Source of the DNA: Bacillus aquiflavi
GTDB lineage: Bacteria > Bacillota > Bacilli > Bacillales > Cytobacillaceae
Length of the DNA stretch: 64,000 nucleotides
Direction of reading: 5' to 3'
Assembly (NCBI RefSeq): GCF_019915265.1
Contig: NZ_CP082780.1
Span: 806,001-870,000, forward strand
The notes below the pieces were generated by a model, which worked only from the letters and a program-made list of their open reading frames with translations, had not been told where the DNA came from and did no database searches. Positions 10,759 through 20,845 of the stretch are shown here, one piece after another (the stretch's first letter is position 1; each line of letters starts with the position of its first letter). The position numbers were made by a program, and so were the translations under genes.

Positions 10759-11265
10759 GGAATCCCCCTCCATCCTTAGTTACACTATGTTTATTATATC
10801 CTTATTTTAGCGAAATTGCACGTGTATTTAAAGAGGTCAGTAAAGACTTTAAAATCTAATTGAATTTTATAAGGAAAAGAAAAATTTACTCATTTGTTTT
10901 TCATTTCAAACAATTAATTGAGAACAAATAACCTGTTCCAAATATGTTTGCATTTAGCCTAAAAAGGGTAAATACTCATTAATTATTATTAATAAAAAGA
11001 ATTTTTTTAGAGAAGATATGAAACTTTTTATTAAAAATTCTCGTCAATATAAGTGGGATTTTTTTTAGAGGAGGGAGTTGTCCTACATAATGATAAAAAA
11101 AAGTAAAAAAAATCTACCACGGACATTTTGTTTAGTGTATAATAAATAATAGAGATTACTTGTTTATATTGATTTTAATTTAGGGATAACCTTTAAAGAA
11201 TAATGGTACAGTATTTCTGTTTTTTAACGACGTTAATTTTTAATGAAGGAGTGTGAAATTTGTAA
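10759..11265. promoter_or_regulatory. Long spx leader and upstream region
   Basis: These 500 bases separate the minus-strand small gene from spx and show no convincing gene. A -10-like TATAAT lies at 11138-11143 with only a poor -35 (TACCAC, 17-base spacer). It may be one of the spx promoters; spx of B. subtilis is known to have several. Confidence 0.35.
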
Positions 11266-11661
11266 ATGGTTACCTTATACACTTCACCAAGTTGTACTTC
11301 GTGTAGGAAAGCAAAATCATGGCTTGAAGAACATAACATTACTTATAAAGAAAGAAATATTTTTTCTGAACCACTAACAATTGAAGAAATTAAAGAAATT
11401 CTTCGGATGACAGAGGACGGTACAGATGAGATTATTTCTACAAGGTCAAAAACATTTCAGAAATTAAGCGTTAATTTAGAAACAATGCCTTTACAGGAGC
11501 TTTTTGATTTAATTAAGGAGAATCCTGGGTTATTGCGCCGCCCAATTATTATTGATGAAAAGCGTTTGCAGGTTGGTTATAATGAGGACGAAATTCGTCG
11601 CTTTCTCCCTAGAAGAGTTCGTACATTCCAATTACGTGAAGCACAAAGATTAGTAAACTAA
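11266..11661 (+). CDS. spx: Transcriptional regulator Spx
   Basis: Spx is a global thiol-stress regulator that binds the RNA polymerase alpha C-terminal domain. This copy is 131 residues, the same length as in B. subtilis, and is nearly identical to it as I recall. The redox switch is the CTSC motif at residues 10-13. The segments [33 protein letters not shown] and the C-terminal LREAQRL are conserved. The ArsC-like fold covers the whole protein. Its turnover is set by ClpXP with the adaptor SpxH (18135) and by MecA/ClpCP (11989), both encoded nearby. Confidence 0.98.
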   Translation: MVTLYTSPSCTSCRKAKSWLEEHNITYKERNIFSEPLTIEEIKEILRMTEDGTDEIISTRSKTFQKLSVNLETMPLQELFDLIKENPGLLRRPIIIDEKRLQVGYNEDEIRRFLPRRVRTFQLREAQRLVN

Positions 11662-11666
11662 AAATT

Positions 11667-11703
11667 GGGTCTTCATATCCGAAAGGATGTTGAAGGCCTT
11701 TTT
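11667..11703 (+). terminator. Terminator of spx
   Basis: GGTCTTCATATCC pairs with GGATGTTGAAGGCC (one bulge and G-T pairs) around GAAA, followed by TTTTTC. Confidence 0.8.
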
Positions 11704-11988
11704 CTTGTTTAATTTTATACGAGATGGAAGTGGATATTGAGTTTTGTTTAAATTTTTGTTAAAATACAAGGAATTTAATTATATATGTGAGAATAATGTT
11801 CGCTGCTGTTAGGCAAATGATTGTTTTTATAATTAGGACGTCTTTTATTTCCCTTATGTGTGTTTTTATCATAAAATAGAAGTACAAAGTATAAACTAAA
11901 ATTTATACGATGATAAGTTCAACAATAGCTTGACATTAATTGGGGGTATTTAGTCCCTTCCATAACATGTAAGAAGGGAGAGAGTTGC

Positions 11989-12654
11989 GTGGAGATTGAA
12001 CGAATTAATGAAAATACCGTTAAATTTTACATCTCGTATGGTGATATAGAAGAAAGAGGATTTGATAGGGAAGAAATTTGGTATAATCGGGAACGAAGTG
12101 AAGAATTATTCTGGGAAATGATGGATGAAGTTCATCAAGAAGAGGAATTTATTATCGAGGGTCCTTTATGGATTCAAGTACAAGCTTTAGAAAAAGGTTT
12201 AGAAGTCCTTGTTACGAAAGCACAGCTTTCAAAAGATGGACAAAAATTCGAACTACCTGTGCCTAGTGACAAATTAAAAGATCATCCTGTTGATGATCGG
12301 ATTGAAGAATTGCTTGATCACCACTTTACACATAAGGATGGACAAATAGAAGTCGTTTCTTTCGATGATGGTCTTGAATTTCTTCTCTCGTTTGAAGATT
12401 TTGAAGATGTCATTGCGCTCTCACATCAGTATGAACTTGATGAGTTAAAAACAAAACTTTATTCATTTGAAGGAAAATATTATTTATATGTTGAGTTTGA
12501 TGATGATGACGATGAGGTTGAAATTGATAATATATTAAGTATTCTGCTTGAATACGGTGATGAGACGATGGTTACGATCCATCTTTTGGATGAATATGGT
12601 CATTTGATTATTTCAAAAGATGTCTTTCGCACAATTAGACAACATTTTAGCTAA
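11989..12654 (+). CDS. mecA: Adaptor protein MecA
   Basis: MecA delivers substrates such as ComK and Spx to the ClpC-ClpP protease. This copy is 221 residues (218 in B. subtilis). The N-terminal substrate-binding domain begins MEIERINENTVKFYISYGDI. An acidic linker follows, then the ClpC-binding C-terminal domain (FEDFEDVIALSHQ, LYSFEGKYYLYVEF). The start codon is GTG behind AAGGGAGAG. Its place directly after spx is conserved in Bacillus. A terminator follows after three bases. Confidence 0.96.
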   Translation: MEIERINENTVKFYISYGDIEERGFDREEIWYNRERSEELFWEMMDEVHQEEEFIIEGPLWIQVQALEKGLEVLVTKAQLSKDGQKFELPVPSDKLKDHPVDDRIEELLDHHFTHKDGQIEVVSFDDGLEFLLSFEDFEDVIALSHQYELDELKTKLYSFEGKYYLYVEFDDDDDEVEIDNILSILLEYGDETMVTIHLLDEYGHLIISKDVFRTIRQHFS

Positions 12655-12657
12655 AGA

Positions 12658-12687
12658 AACCGATTTCATATATGAAATCGGGTTTTT
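12658..12687 (+). terminator. Terminator of mecA
   Basis: The palindrome AACCGATTTCATATATGAAATCGGGTT is 11 base pairs long with a short loop and is followed by TTTTT. Confidence 0.88.
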
Positions 12688-12760
12688 AGCTTTTAATTGA
12701 ATCTTTTTTAGTGTTAAATCGTTAGACATTATAGATGTTTTATTTGGCAGGTGAGATATT

Positions 12761-14274
12761 TTGAAAAATACGGTTAGAATTATTTTATTTATTGCGATTA
12801 TAGGAGCTGTTATTTATTTATTTCGTGATTATATTGAAGGTGGAGTTATCGGTTTAATCAGTATTTTCATTTCGTTATCAGTTATTTTTATTGCTTTTCT
12901 TATTTTCCTTGAAAATCGCCACCCGACTACAACGGTTACATGGTTAGTTGTTCTTGGTGTTTTTCCGTTAATAGGATTTATCTTTTATATACTGTTTGGA
13001 AGAAACTATCGAAAAGAGAGAATGTTTCGAAAGAAATATTTCCTTGATAAACAAGCTTTTTTTAAAGGTTGAAGGCGATTTTGATCCTGTCAACGAAGAA
13101 AAAAATGAAACAAATTGGTGATCATCAGCGCAAGCTGTTTTATTTAGCTCAAAAACTTGGCAATAGTCCGATTTCATTTGCTACTGCAACGAAAGTATTA
13201 ACGAATGGAGATGAGACATTTTCTCATATATTAGCAGCATTGAAAAAAGCGACACATCATATTCATTTAGAGTATTATATCGTTCGTCACGATGAGATTG
13301 GCCAAGAAATTAAAGATATTTTAATTGAAAAAGCACAGGAAGGAATTAAGGTTCGTTTTTTGTATGATGCAGTTGGATCGTGGCAGCTTTCTAAGCGCTA
13401 CATACAAGAATTAAAGGATGGCGGCGTTGAAATGGTGCCGTTTGGTCCAGTTCGTTTTCCGGTTTTAAATAGTAAATTTAATTTCCGTAATCATCGAAAA
13501 ATTGTCGTGATTGACGGGAGTTTAGGTTTTGTCGGAGGATTAAATATTGGCGATGAATATTTAGGAAAAGTAGAAAGCTTTGGATTTTGGCGTGATACAC
13601 ACTTAATGGTAAGGGGGGAGGCTGTTAGGTCACTGCAATTGATTTTTTTACAAGACTGGTATTACATGACAAGTGAAAGCTTATTAACAATTGAGTACTT
13701 ATCTCCTGAATTAGAGGAGAATATTCATGGAGGAGTTCAGCTTATTGCAGGCGGACCTGATACTGAATGGAGTGTTATCAAAAATATTTTCTTTTCAATG
13801 ATCTCGACAGCAAAAAAATCAGTTTGGATTGCATCGCCTTATTTTATTCCAGATGAAGATATTTTCTCAGCAATAAAAGTAGCTGCATTAAGCGGAATTG
13901 ATGTTAGACTTCTTGTACCAAAAAAACCTGATAAATGGATCGTGTTTCATGCATCACGCTCTTATTTTCCCCAATTGCTCCAAGCTGGTGTGAAAATTTT
14001 TGAATATGAGAAAGGTTTTATGCACAGCAAAATTGTTATTGTCGATGATGAGCTTGCCTCAATTGGAACATCGAACATGGACATGAGAAGCTTTCATTTA
14101 AACTTTGAAGTTAATGCCTTTTTATTTCGCACAAGAAGCACCCAGTCACTCGTAAACGATTTTATCAATGATTTACGCCATTCAAAATTAATCGAAAGCG
14201 AAACCTTTAACAAGCGGCATTTAGGAATACGTTTTCTTGAGTCTACGTCACGTCTTTTATCGCCATTTTTATAG
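12761..14274 (+). pseudogene. cls: Cardiolipin synthase, broken by two single-base insertions
   Basis: The gene encodes a membrane phospholipase-D-family enzyme that joins two phosphatidylglycerols into cardiolipin. The first part (TTG start at 12761) has two membrane spans and the conserved RHPTTTVTWL-like segment. The second part carries both HKD motifs (HRKIVVIDG and HSKIVIVDD). The reading frame is lost twice: T7 at about 13056-13062 and A7 at 13101-13107. Dropping one base from each restores KQAFLKVEGDFDPVNEEKMK, as expected of the family. Both errors are in homopolymers, so a working gene with sequencing errors is more likely than decay. Confidence 0.88.
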
Positions 14275-14335
14275 TACGAAAAAGGAGGAATTACGATATT
14301 TATAAAGAAAATATATTAATGAAGGGAGGGATAAA

Positions 14336-15541
14336 ATGCTCATTGCAACAACAAAGAATGGTCTTCTTTTTTCACTCGCCAATCAAAAGGATCGGCCATT
14401 CTTATTAAAATTGCGACAAAGTGAGGAATTTTTTTGTCCTTGCTGTAATGAGAAAGTAGTTTTAAAGTTAGGGACGAAACGTATTTTTCATTTTTCCCAT
14501 CAAAGAGGAAGCGAATGCCGTTTTCAAATGGAACCAGAAACGGAATACCACCTAGCGGGGAAACTGCAGTTATATTATTGGTTGCAGCAACAACATGTAA
14601 ATCCTTTGCTTGAGCCTTATGAAAAGAAAATTCAACAACGTCCCGATTTATTATTTACTTATCGGAACAGAACGTACGTCATCGAATATCAATGTTCACC
14701 AATTAGTGAACAATTATTTATGAAAAGAACAAAACAATACATTTTACATGGCTATAATCCAATTTGGGTGATAGGTGCAAAACAAATAAAACGGAAGTCA
14801 GGACGGTCTTATTCGTTATCAAATTTTCAAAGTATGTTTCTTGCCGAAATATTGAAAAAGCAATGGATCATTCGTTCATATTGCCCCGACACAGCTCATT
14901 TTATCACTCTTCATCAAATCCTTCCGTTATCGATTCGAAATGTATTAGCAAATATTGATATCGCAAAAGCATCAAAAATGAGCATTCAAACGATGTTATC
15001 TCCTCATTTTAAAGCACCTCCGTTTGCACGTGAATGGTTAGCAAGTTTGCAAACTTATAAAAAAAATATGCTGCATTCTCCCACGGCTTATAAAAACCCG
15101 ATCATACAAGAACTTTATCAACATGGAGAAACACTCACTTCACTGCCTCCGGAAATTGGGTTACCTGTTCCCTCAGCTCCGCTAGTTTATAGCCCACCAA
15201 TTATTTGGCAAATATATTTATATCTTGATTTATTAAAAGAAAAGCAAATAAATGATTTAATTTATGTTCAAGATGTGTATGAAGTATTTAAGCGAAGATT
15301 AGTAAAAGGAGATATCAAAATTAGAAAGATCCCGTTTTATTCTACAAGCCATTATTTGGAAGTGATTAAAGAATATATACATCTCCTTGAGAAAGTAGAT
15401 GTATTGAAAAAATTAGCGACAGATACATTTAAGGTTAAGAGAAAAATAATTGCATTAAAAGAAAAAGAGAGGCAATTTAACGATGATTATTATGAGACAA
15501 TGATAAATGATCACTTTATTTCCATAAGAGAGCGATCATGA
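14336..15541 (+). CDS. coiA: Competence protein CoiA
   Basis: This 401-residue cytosolic protein is required after DNA uptake during natural transformation in B. subtilis and streptococci. The N-terminal zinc-ribbon-like part has CPCC (about residues 34-37) and HFSHQRGSEC. A nuclease-like core follows, with the family pattern RPDLLF...YVIEYQCSP (about residues 103-125), and then a helical C-terminus. The start follows GAAGGGAGGG. The order mecA-(cls)-coiA-pepF is that of Bacillus. It appears intact, unlike both neighbours. Confidence 0.9.
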   Translation: MLIATTKNGLLFSLANQKDRPFLLKLRQSEEFFCPCCNEKVVLKLGTKRIFHFSHQRGSECRFQMEPETEYHLAGKLQLYYWLQQQHVNPLLEPYEKKIQQRPDLLFTYRNRTYVIEYQCSPISEQLFMKRTKQYILHGYNPIWVIGAKQIKRKSGRSYSLSNFQSMFLAEILKKQWIIRSYCPDTAHFITLHQILPLSIRNVLANIDIAKASKMSIQTMLSPHFKAPPFAREWLASLQTYKKNMLHSPTAYKNPIIQELYQHGETLTSLPPEIGLPVPSAPLVYSPPIIWQIYLYLDLLKEKQINDLIYVQDVYEVFKRRLVKGDIKIRKIPFYSTSHYLEVIKEYIHLLEKVDVLKKLATDTFKVKRKIIALKEKERQFNDDYYETMINDHFISIRERS

Positions 15542-15764
15542 AACGTAAAACGAGCTTTTCTTCATCTATACGGTGGAGTGAATATTGATAAAAGGTGTAA
15601 TTAAACATATGATATACTTAAGGTATTTTTTATTAGGAAAATCTTATTAGACTCATTCGATTAGACAGCAATCCTATACAAATGAGAAAGATGGAGTTTT
15701 TTGGAATGTTGAAATGATTAAGCAGGAACGTTTCGAACATCGAAATATTGAATGGAGGGTCTTT

Positions 15765-17588
15765 ATGACAAATGAATCTCAAGTAAAAAAACTTCCAGCT
15801 AGAAGTGAAATAAATATTGAAGAAACGTGGCGATTAGAGGATATTTTCCCCACTGACGAGGAATGGAATAAAGAATATGACAACATAAAGGCATTCATTC
15901 CGAAAGTAAGTGAGTTTAAAGGAAAGCTTAGTGAAAGTGCTGAAACTTTGTATCATGCACTTCAATTTCAAGATGAAATACTAGAGCGGATGGGGAAGCT
16001 GTATACATATGCTCATATGCGCTCTGATCAGGATACAACTAATTCCTTTTATCAAGGTTTAGATGACCGAGCAAAAAATTTATATACTCAAATTGCGAGT
16101 GCCTTATCATTTATTGTTCCAGAGCTTTTGGCAATTGATGAATCTCTAATTAATGGCTATATGGAGGAAAAACAAGAATTAAAGTTATATGAACATGCTT
16201 TTAAAGAAATGAATTTACAGCGTCCGCACGTCCTTCCAGCGGAGCAAGAAGCATTATTAGCTGAAGCTGGAGAAGTATTAAATGTATCAAGTAATACGTT
16301 TGGAATGTTAAACAATGCTGATTTATTTTTTCCTAATATTAAAGACGAAGAGGGAAAAGAAGTAGAAGTAACGCATGGCAGATTTATCAGTTTTCTTGAA
16401 AGTGAAGACGCCAGAGTACGCCGTGATGCTTTTAAAGCAGTGTATGAAACATATGGAAAATTTAAAAATACTTTTTCAAGCACTTTAAGTGGTCAAGTGA
16501 AAAAAGATAATTTTAATGCCCGTGTTCGAAAATATCATTCTGCTCGTCATGCTGCACTATCTGCAGATCATATACCAGAAAGTGTATATGATATTTTAGT
16601 TCATACAATTAATGAAAATCTTGAGCTTTTGCATCGATATGTAGAGCTTCGTAAAAAAGTGCTTCGTGTCGATAAGCTACATATGTACGATTTATATACA
16701 CCACTTGTTAAAAATGTAAAAATGGATATTGAATATGAAGAGGCAAAAGAGATTATTTTAAAAGGACTAGCACCGCTTGGAGAGGAATATTTAAATGTTT
16801 TAAAAGAAGGCTTTGAAAATCGCTGGATCGATGTTCATGAGAATAAAGGAAAGCGAAGCGGAGCGTATTCGTCAGGAGCATATGGGACAAATCCATATAT
16901 TTTATTAAACTGGCAAAATAATGTAAATAATTTATTTACACTTGCACATGAATTAGGGCATTCTGTTCATAGCTATTACACACAAAAAACACAGCCTTAT
17001 CCGTACGGAAGCTATTCGATTTTCTTAGCTGAAGTAGCTTCAACGTGTAATGAAGCATTGCTAAATGATTATTTGCTAAAAACAGTAGACGATGAACAAA
17101 AGCGACTTTATTTATTAAATCATTTTTTAGAAGGATTCCGTGGAACTGTATTCCGGCAAACGATGTTTGCTGAGTACGAGCATCTTCTTCATGAGAAAGC
17201 TCAAGCTGGAGAAGCGTTAACAGCAGAGCTGTTGACAGATGAATATTATATCATTAAAAAAAAAAAAATACTTTGGCACAGAAGCAATTGAAATTGATGA
17301 AGAAATCGGTTTGGAATGGGCACGAATCCCTCATTTTTATTACAATTATTACGTGTATCAATATGCGACAGGCTATAGTGCCGCAACGGCGTTAAGTAAA
17401 CAAATTCTTGAAGAAGGAAGACCGGCTGTTGCACGTTATCTTGATTTCTTAAAAGCAGGAAGCTCAGATTTTCCTATCGAAGTGTAAAAAAAAAGGCTGG
17501 TGTCGATATGACAAGTGCCAAACCGATTCAAGATGGATGTAAAGTATTCGCTGAAAAATTAGCCGAAATGGAAAGTATTTTATCATAG
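15765..17588 (+). pseudogene. pepF: Oligoendopeptidase F, broken by two single-base changes
   Basis: This cytosolic M3-family zinc metallopeptidase cuts 7-17-residue peptides. The zinc site HELGH is present, followed by the distal Glu in FLAEVASTCNEA. The ATG at 15765 follows GGAGGG. The frame breaks at a 13-A run (17256-17268), where one base fewer restores KKYFGTEAIEIDEEIGLEWA. It breaks again at 17485-17494 (T then A9), where one base more restores KKAGVDMTSAKP up to the stop at 17588. The rebuilt length, about 608, matches B. subtilis PepF. Homopolymer sequencing errors are the simplest explanation. Confidence 0.88.
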
Positions 17589-17594
17589 AAGAGG

Positions 17595-17637
17595 AAATTG
17601 AGCTACCGTGTTTAAAAGACATGGCAGCTCAATTTTT
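17595..17637 (+). terminator. Terminator of pepF
   Basis: AAATTGAGCTACC pairs with GGCAGCTCAATTT and the 3' arm continues into TTTTTATT. Its position just after 17588 supports the extended pepF reading frame. Confidence 0.8.
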
Positions 17638-17677
17638 ATTTATCGTAATGTATTGGTACAAAAAAACTATTTAATAT

Positions 17678-17860
17678 TCACCTGCTGCGAAAACCTTTAA
17701 ATCTTTTCCGGTCATTTAAATAATATAAGAAAATAAAAAGTGATATAAACAACACAGGGGAACTAATATAAAGAGGTATTATCTTCATTAAGCCAAGTAC
17801 TTGCAGTAAAAAAGAAAATAAAAGACATAAAATAAGTAGGCAGATAATGATTTTATGCAA
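17678..17860 (-). CDS. Small two-span membrane protein of unknown function
   Basis: This predicted 60-residue protein begins MHKIIICLLILCLLFS with a TTG start, 9 bases after AAGGAGG. Two hydrophobic helices (about residues 3-26 and 30-47) are followed by a short basic tail, NDRKRFKGFRSR. It is convergent with pepF and lies between pepF and spxH. I believe similar short genes occur at this place in other Bacillaceae, but no function is known to me. A candidate FNR/CRP-type box and an inverted repeat lie about 150 bases upstream of it. Confidence 0.6.
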   Translation of the reverse strand: MHKIIICLLILCLLFSFLLQVLGLMKIIPLYISSPVLFISLFIFLYYLNDRKRFKGFRSR

Positions 17861-17984
17861 AAAACTTCTCCTCCTTAAAATGCCCCATTACTGATCGTCT
17901 ATGTATACATATGTAGTTGTCCTTTAGAACATTCTTTTTTTTTGACAATATTGTGAAACAACGAACAAACTTATTGCCTTACAT

Positions 17985-18019
17985 ACATCTAAAATCGTGA
18001 TATGATATATTTTAGATGT
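17985..18019. repeat. Inverted repeat upstream of the small membrane gene
   Basis: ACATCTAAAAT and its exact inverse ATTTTAGATGT are separated by 13 bases. The right arm overlaps the start of the TGTGA box at 18017. Confidence 0.5.
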
Positions 18020-18032
18020 GAAGTTGATCACA
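18017..18032. promoter_or_regulatory. FNR/CRP-type palindrome
   Basis: TGTGAAGTTGATCACA fits TGTGA-N6-TCACA exactly, the consensus of Bacillus Fnr (and of CRP). The nearest downstream start in the minus direction is the small membrane gene at 17860. No promoter is clearly placed next to it, so this is a candidate only. Confidence 0.4.
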
Positions 18033-18095
18033 AACAAACATATACCCCTTTGTTTGACCGTGAAAAATTTCTCCCATCCCCTTTGTTCGTGTTAA

Positions 18096-18135
18096 ATGAG
18101 AAAAGCCCTTGCAGCAGTGCAAGGGCTTTTCTCAT
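18096..18135 (-). terminator. Terminator of the yjbI-spxH operon
   Basis: A perfect 18-base-pair stem with the 4-base loop GCAG lies at 18096-18135 and overlaps the last base of the spxH stop codon. The 3' arm on each strand includes a T-run, so it could work in both directions. Confidence 0.9.
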
Positions 18136-19028
18136 TATTGACCAATGTATTTCCAAAATGTTCCGAACTTTACAGGGATTCGTTCCACTACTTGTTTTAA
18201 GATTAGTTTCCTCATATGATGCTCGACATCATTTACCGTCATATTATAAACAAGAGCATTTTCTTTCGAGGCAACTACTTTAAAATGCTTTAAAAACACT
18301 TCAAGTGGAGGTGGCTCATTTCTCGTAAGCTGAGTTGAGATCATTTCTTCCAACACTTGAACGTACACATCATATTGATAATATCCTGTTACTTTAATTC
18401 CTTCTTCTTCGATATTTTCATTAAAAAATACGAGGGTAGGGATTTCGTTAACTTCCATTTCAGAAGTAATCTTTAAATCACATTGAAATGCTTTTGCAGC
18501 ACTTTCAGAATGAATATCAGATAAAAATTCTTCTACTTCTAAATTAGCATTTTTAGCACATTGTATTAGGATATCTATATTAGAAATATTTTGCTTCTCA
18601 AGAAAAAGAAATTCCCGAAGTTTCCTTAAAAAACGAATTCCGGCTCTTCTTCCTTGAAGTTCAGCAGCTTTGATTGCAACTGAAGCAAGGAAAGGAGAGG
18701 AAATTGGATTTTGAAACCAAACACCCCCATCACAGGACATACCTGAGCGGCTTGCTGTTTTTTCCCACAATTCAGCAATACTTTTAAATTTCCTTCGCGA
18801 ATTTAAATTTAACGTAGCCAATCGACCGCTTAACACATACTTTAACGAAAAATAACACCCATATTCGATTTGCAGTTTTTTTAAAATAGGTTCAAGAGCC
18901 CAGCATTCTGGACAAAGGGGATCAATAAACATATAAATTTCAAGAGGCTTTTTATCACTGCCATGGCAATGATGGGATTTATCATTCGTCGTTGACTCTT
19001 GATTATATTTTTTTTCTAGTTCCCTCAA
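18135..19028 (-). CDS. spxH: ClpXP adaptor protein SpxH (YjbH), DsbA-like
   Basis: SpxH binds Spx and hands it to ClpXP for breakdown. This copy is 297 residues (about 299 in B. subtilis). A histidine-rich zinc-binding N-terminus ([18 protein letters not shown]) is followed by the thioredoxin-fold motif [12 protein letters not shown] with the CPEC pair, then a DsbA-type helical region. The TTG start overlaps the stop of yjbI (TTGA) and has AGGTGACGTGA upstream, so translation is probably coupled. It acts on the product of spx at 11266. Confidence 0.94.
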   Translation of the reverse strand: MRELEKKYNQESTTNDKSHHCHGSDKKPLEIYMFIDPLCPECWALEPILKKLQIEYGCYFSLKYVLSGRLATLNLNSRRKFKSIAELWEKTASRSGMSCDGGVWFQNPISSPFLASVAIKAAELQGRRAGIRFLRKLREFLFLEKQNISNIDILIQCAKNANLEVEEFLSDIHSESAAKAFQCDLKITSEMEVNEIPTLVFFNENIEEEGIKVTGYYQYDVYVQVLEEMISTQLTRNEPPPLEVFLKHFKVVASKENALVYNMTVNDVEHHMRKLILKQVVERIPVKFGTFWKYIGQ

Positions 19029-19432
19029 GTCACGTCACCTTTCATTGATGTATTATCTGGCGTATTAACCATATGTTGTGCAGTGATTGTTAATCTTGTA
19101 TAAAAATATTCGCGTATTTGTCCTTTCAACCCAACTTCATCCATTGCTTCATTCATACATGAAAGCCAGGCATCTTGCCTTTTAGGTGTAATTTCGAAAG
19201 GCATGTGTCGAGCTCGGAGCATCGGGTGTCCGTGTTCGGCCGTATATATTGGCGGTCCCCCAAGAAATTGCGTAAGGAATTGCTTTTGTTTTCTTGCGGT
19301 TTCCGTTAAATCTTTAGGAAAAATAGGAGCGAGATCAGAGTGCTTTCCAACCCGGCGATAAAAAGCATCGACTAATTGATGAAGCATTTCTTCGCCAATT
19401 GCATCATATGGTGTTGGTATATTAGAAACCAT
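19025..19432 (-). CDS. yjbI: Group II truncated haemoglobin YjbI
   Basis: This 135-residue truncated haemoglobin of the TrHbO class binds haem and oxygen. The marks are [20 protein letters not shown] (helix B region), the proximal histidine in RHMPFEI and the group II Trp in QDAWLSCM. It is co-transcribed with spxH, and the conserved pairing suggests a link between oxidative or oxygen stress and Spx control. The start is an ATG with TTAAAGGAG upstream. Confidence 0.93.
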   Translation of the reverse strand: MVSNIPTPYDAIGEEMLHQLVDAFYRRVGKHSDLAPIFPKDLTETARKQKQFLTQFLGGPPIYTAEHGHPMLRARHMPFEITPKRQDAWLSCMNEAMDEVGLKGQIREYFYTRLTITAQHMVNTPDNTSMKGDVT

Positions 19433-19582
19433 GTTGATTAACTCCTTTAACTTATAATAACCATTCTTTATGTATTATTTTAGCAATGGGCTGTTTATAA
19501 CTCAAATAAATCGCCTTTTAATCATGACAAAAAACAAAAACAGGAGTATATATGGATAAAAATAAGTTAAAGCAAAAACGAT

Positions 19583-20170
19583 TCACTGTTCATTTGTAAA
19601 GTTTTTTTGTTTAAAAAAACGTTGAATTTTATTATCTGCTCCCCTTAGAGGGATTCCGATTTCATGAAGAAGCTGAAAGAAGACTTTTTGCCCCGTCTGT
19701 TTATTTTTCACTTCATATTCTAGCTCAAAATCTTCTTCGTTTAAATAGAAGCTATGATCTAAAACGATTAAGCCATCTTTATATTTTCGTTCGGCTCGAA
19801 TCGTCTTTAAAGAGCCGAAATACTCAATGTCAGTTAAATTGATCTTAAGTGTTTCAATAGTTTTAGAAATTTCCCCATGTGGAAATAATTTTTTTTCAAA
19901 CATTCTTTTTGCGGCAGCTTCAGGAATCATTTCATTTATCTCTAAATGGCCATCTTTTACTTTCTGCTTTAATGTCAATTCAAATCGGCCATTTATTTCA
20001 CGAATTCTTAATGCAGATTTTGCATTTCTTAACGTAAATTGCTTCGTATCAAAATAATGATTTTCTTGTTTAAAAAACTCGTCATTTTTTATCTGAAAAA
20101 ATTGCTTTAAACGGATAAACTCTTCTTTTGTAAGTAAATTTTTAAATTCAATTTCTAAATGGTGTGTCAA
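19583..20170 (-). CDS. yjbK: CYTH domain protein YjbK
   Basis: This 195-residue protein has the CYTH (triphosphate tunnel metalloenzyme) fold. The N-terminal EIEFKN sequence is the ExExK signature, and the charged strands RIREINGRFELTLKQK and RAERKYKDGLIVLDHSFY would line the tunnel for inorganic or organic triphosphate. The exact substrate is unknown. The start is TTG behind AAGGAAGG. It sits in the usual place between yjbI and yjbL, transcribed away from the relQ operon. Confidence 0.9.
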   Translation of the reverse strand: MTHHLEIEFKNLLTKEEFIRLKQFFQIKNDEFFKQENHYFDTKQFTLRNAKSALRIREINGRFELTLKQKVKDGHLEINEMIPEAAAKRMFEKKLFPHGEISKTIETLKINLTDIEYFGSLKTIRAERKYKDGLIVLDHSFYLNEEDFELEYEVKNKQTGQKVFFQLLHEIGIPLRGADNKIQRFFKQKNFTNEQ

Positions 20171-20426
20171 CGTCTTTCTTCCTTCCTTTCATGCGTTATA
20201 TTACGTTTAGGTTAAGAATTGCTTTTTCTTGTTTAGCTTTATCCGTGTGAAATGATATCATACGCCTTTTTAGTGTTGCTAAAAGGTTTTTAGACTTTTC
20301 TTTCTCGTTTCATTTCGTCAGAGATAAAATAAGCTAGTCCTAATAATAATTTAAAAATTTGTTGTTGTGAATTTAGGGGAACCGTTCTTTTTATGATAAA
20401 ATAGAAGAGCTTGGAGGTAAGAGAAA

Positions 20427-20795
20427 ATGAGAGAAAAAATAATTATTAACAGTGTATCAATTAAAGATCAGGAGCTCAACTTGTATTCTGAAACAAAACA
20501 ATCTTTAACAAATTTAAAAGATCGCGGGCAAGTATTAGTAGATTCTGATCATTTTGCGTTTATTTATATAACTGAAAATGAGGAAACATTTACATACATT
20601 GTTTTACATGAACAGATTTGGCCTGAATTGAAAATAGCGTTAACGAAAAATCTACCCGTAGTTGTTGTTGGAAAAGACTCGCGCTTGTATTTAAATGGTT
20701 TTCATGGTGAATTAAATTATTTAATTGAAAATATAAAAGGAAACAGCAATTATGGTGAAGAAATGGTAAATAAAGTGGAAAGTCTCTTTTTATAA
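20427..20795 (+). CDS. yjbL: YjbL-like protein, UPF0738 type
   Basis: This 122-residue soluble protein is of unknown function. Length and position (upstream of relQ) match B. subtilis YjbL. It has a conserved core around residues 35-75 (QVLVDSDHFAFIYITENEE, WPELKIAL) with no membrane segment or catalytic motif. It starts behind GGAGGTAAGAG and is 50 bases ahead of relQ, so it is likely the first gene of that operon. Confidence 0.8.
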   Translation: MREKIIINSVSIKDQELNLYSETKQSLTNLKDRGQVLVDSDHFAFIYITENEETFTYIVLHEQIWPELKIALTKNLPVVVVGKDSRLYLNGFHGELNYLIENIKGNSNYGEEMVNKVESLFL

Positions 20796-20845
20796 AAAGA
20801 TCCTTTACTTTTTCATGTAATTTTTAATGCGGTGGTGTTTAATAA

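Noticed and set aside
11078-11149. 23-codon frame behind AGAGGAGGGAG upstream of spx
   Set aside because: Spacing from the ribosome site to either possible start is poor, the sequence is Lys/Asn low complexity, and its end overlaps the likely spx -10.
16157-16483. Long minus-strand frame inside pepF
   Set aside because: It is the antisense shadow of a well-recognised coding sequence.
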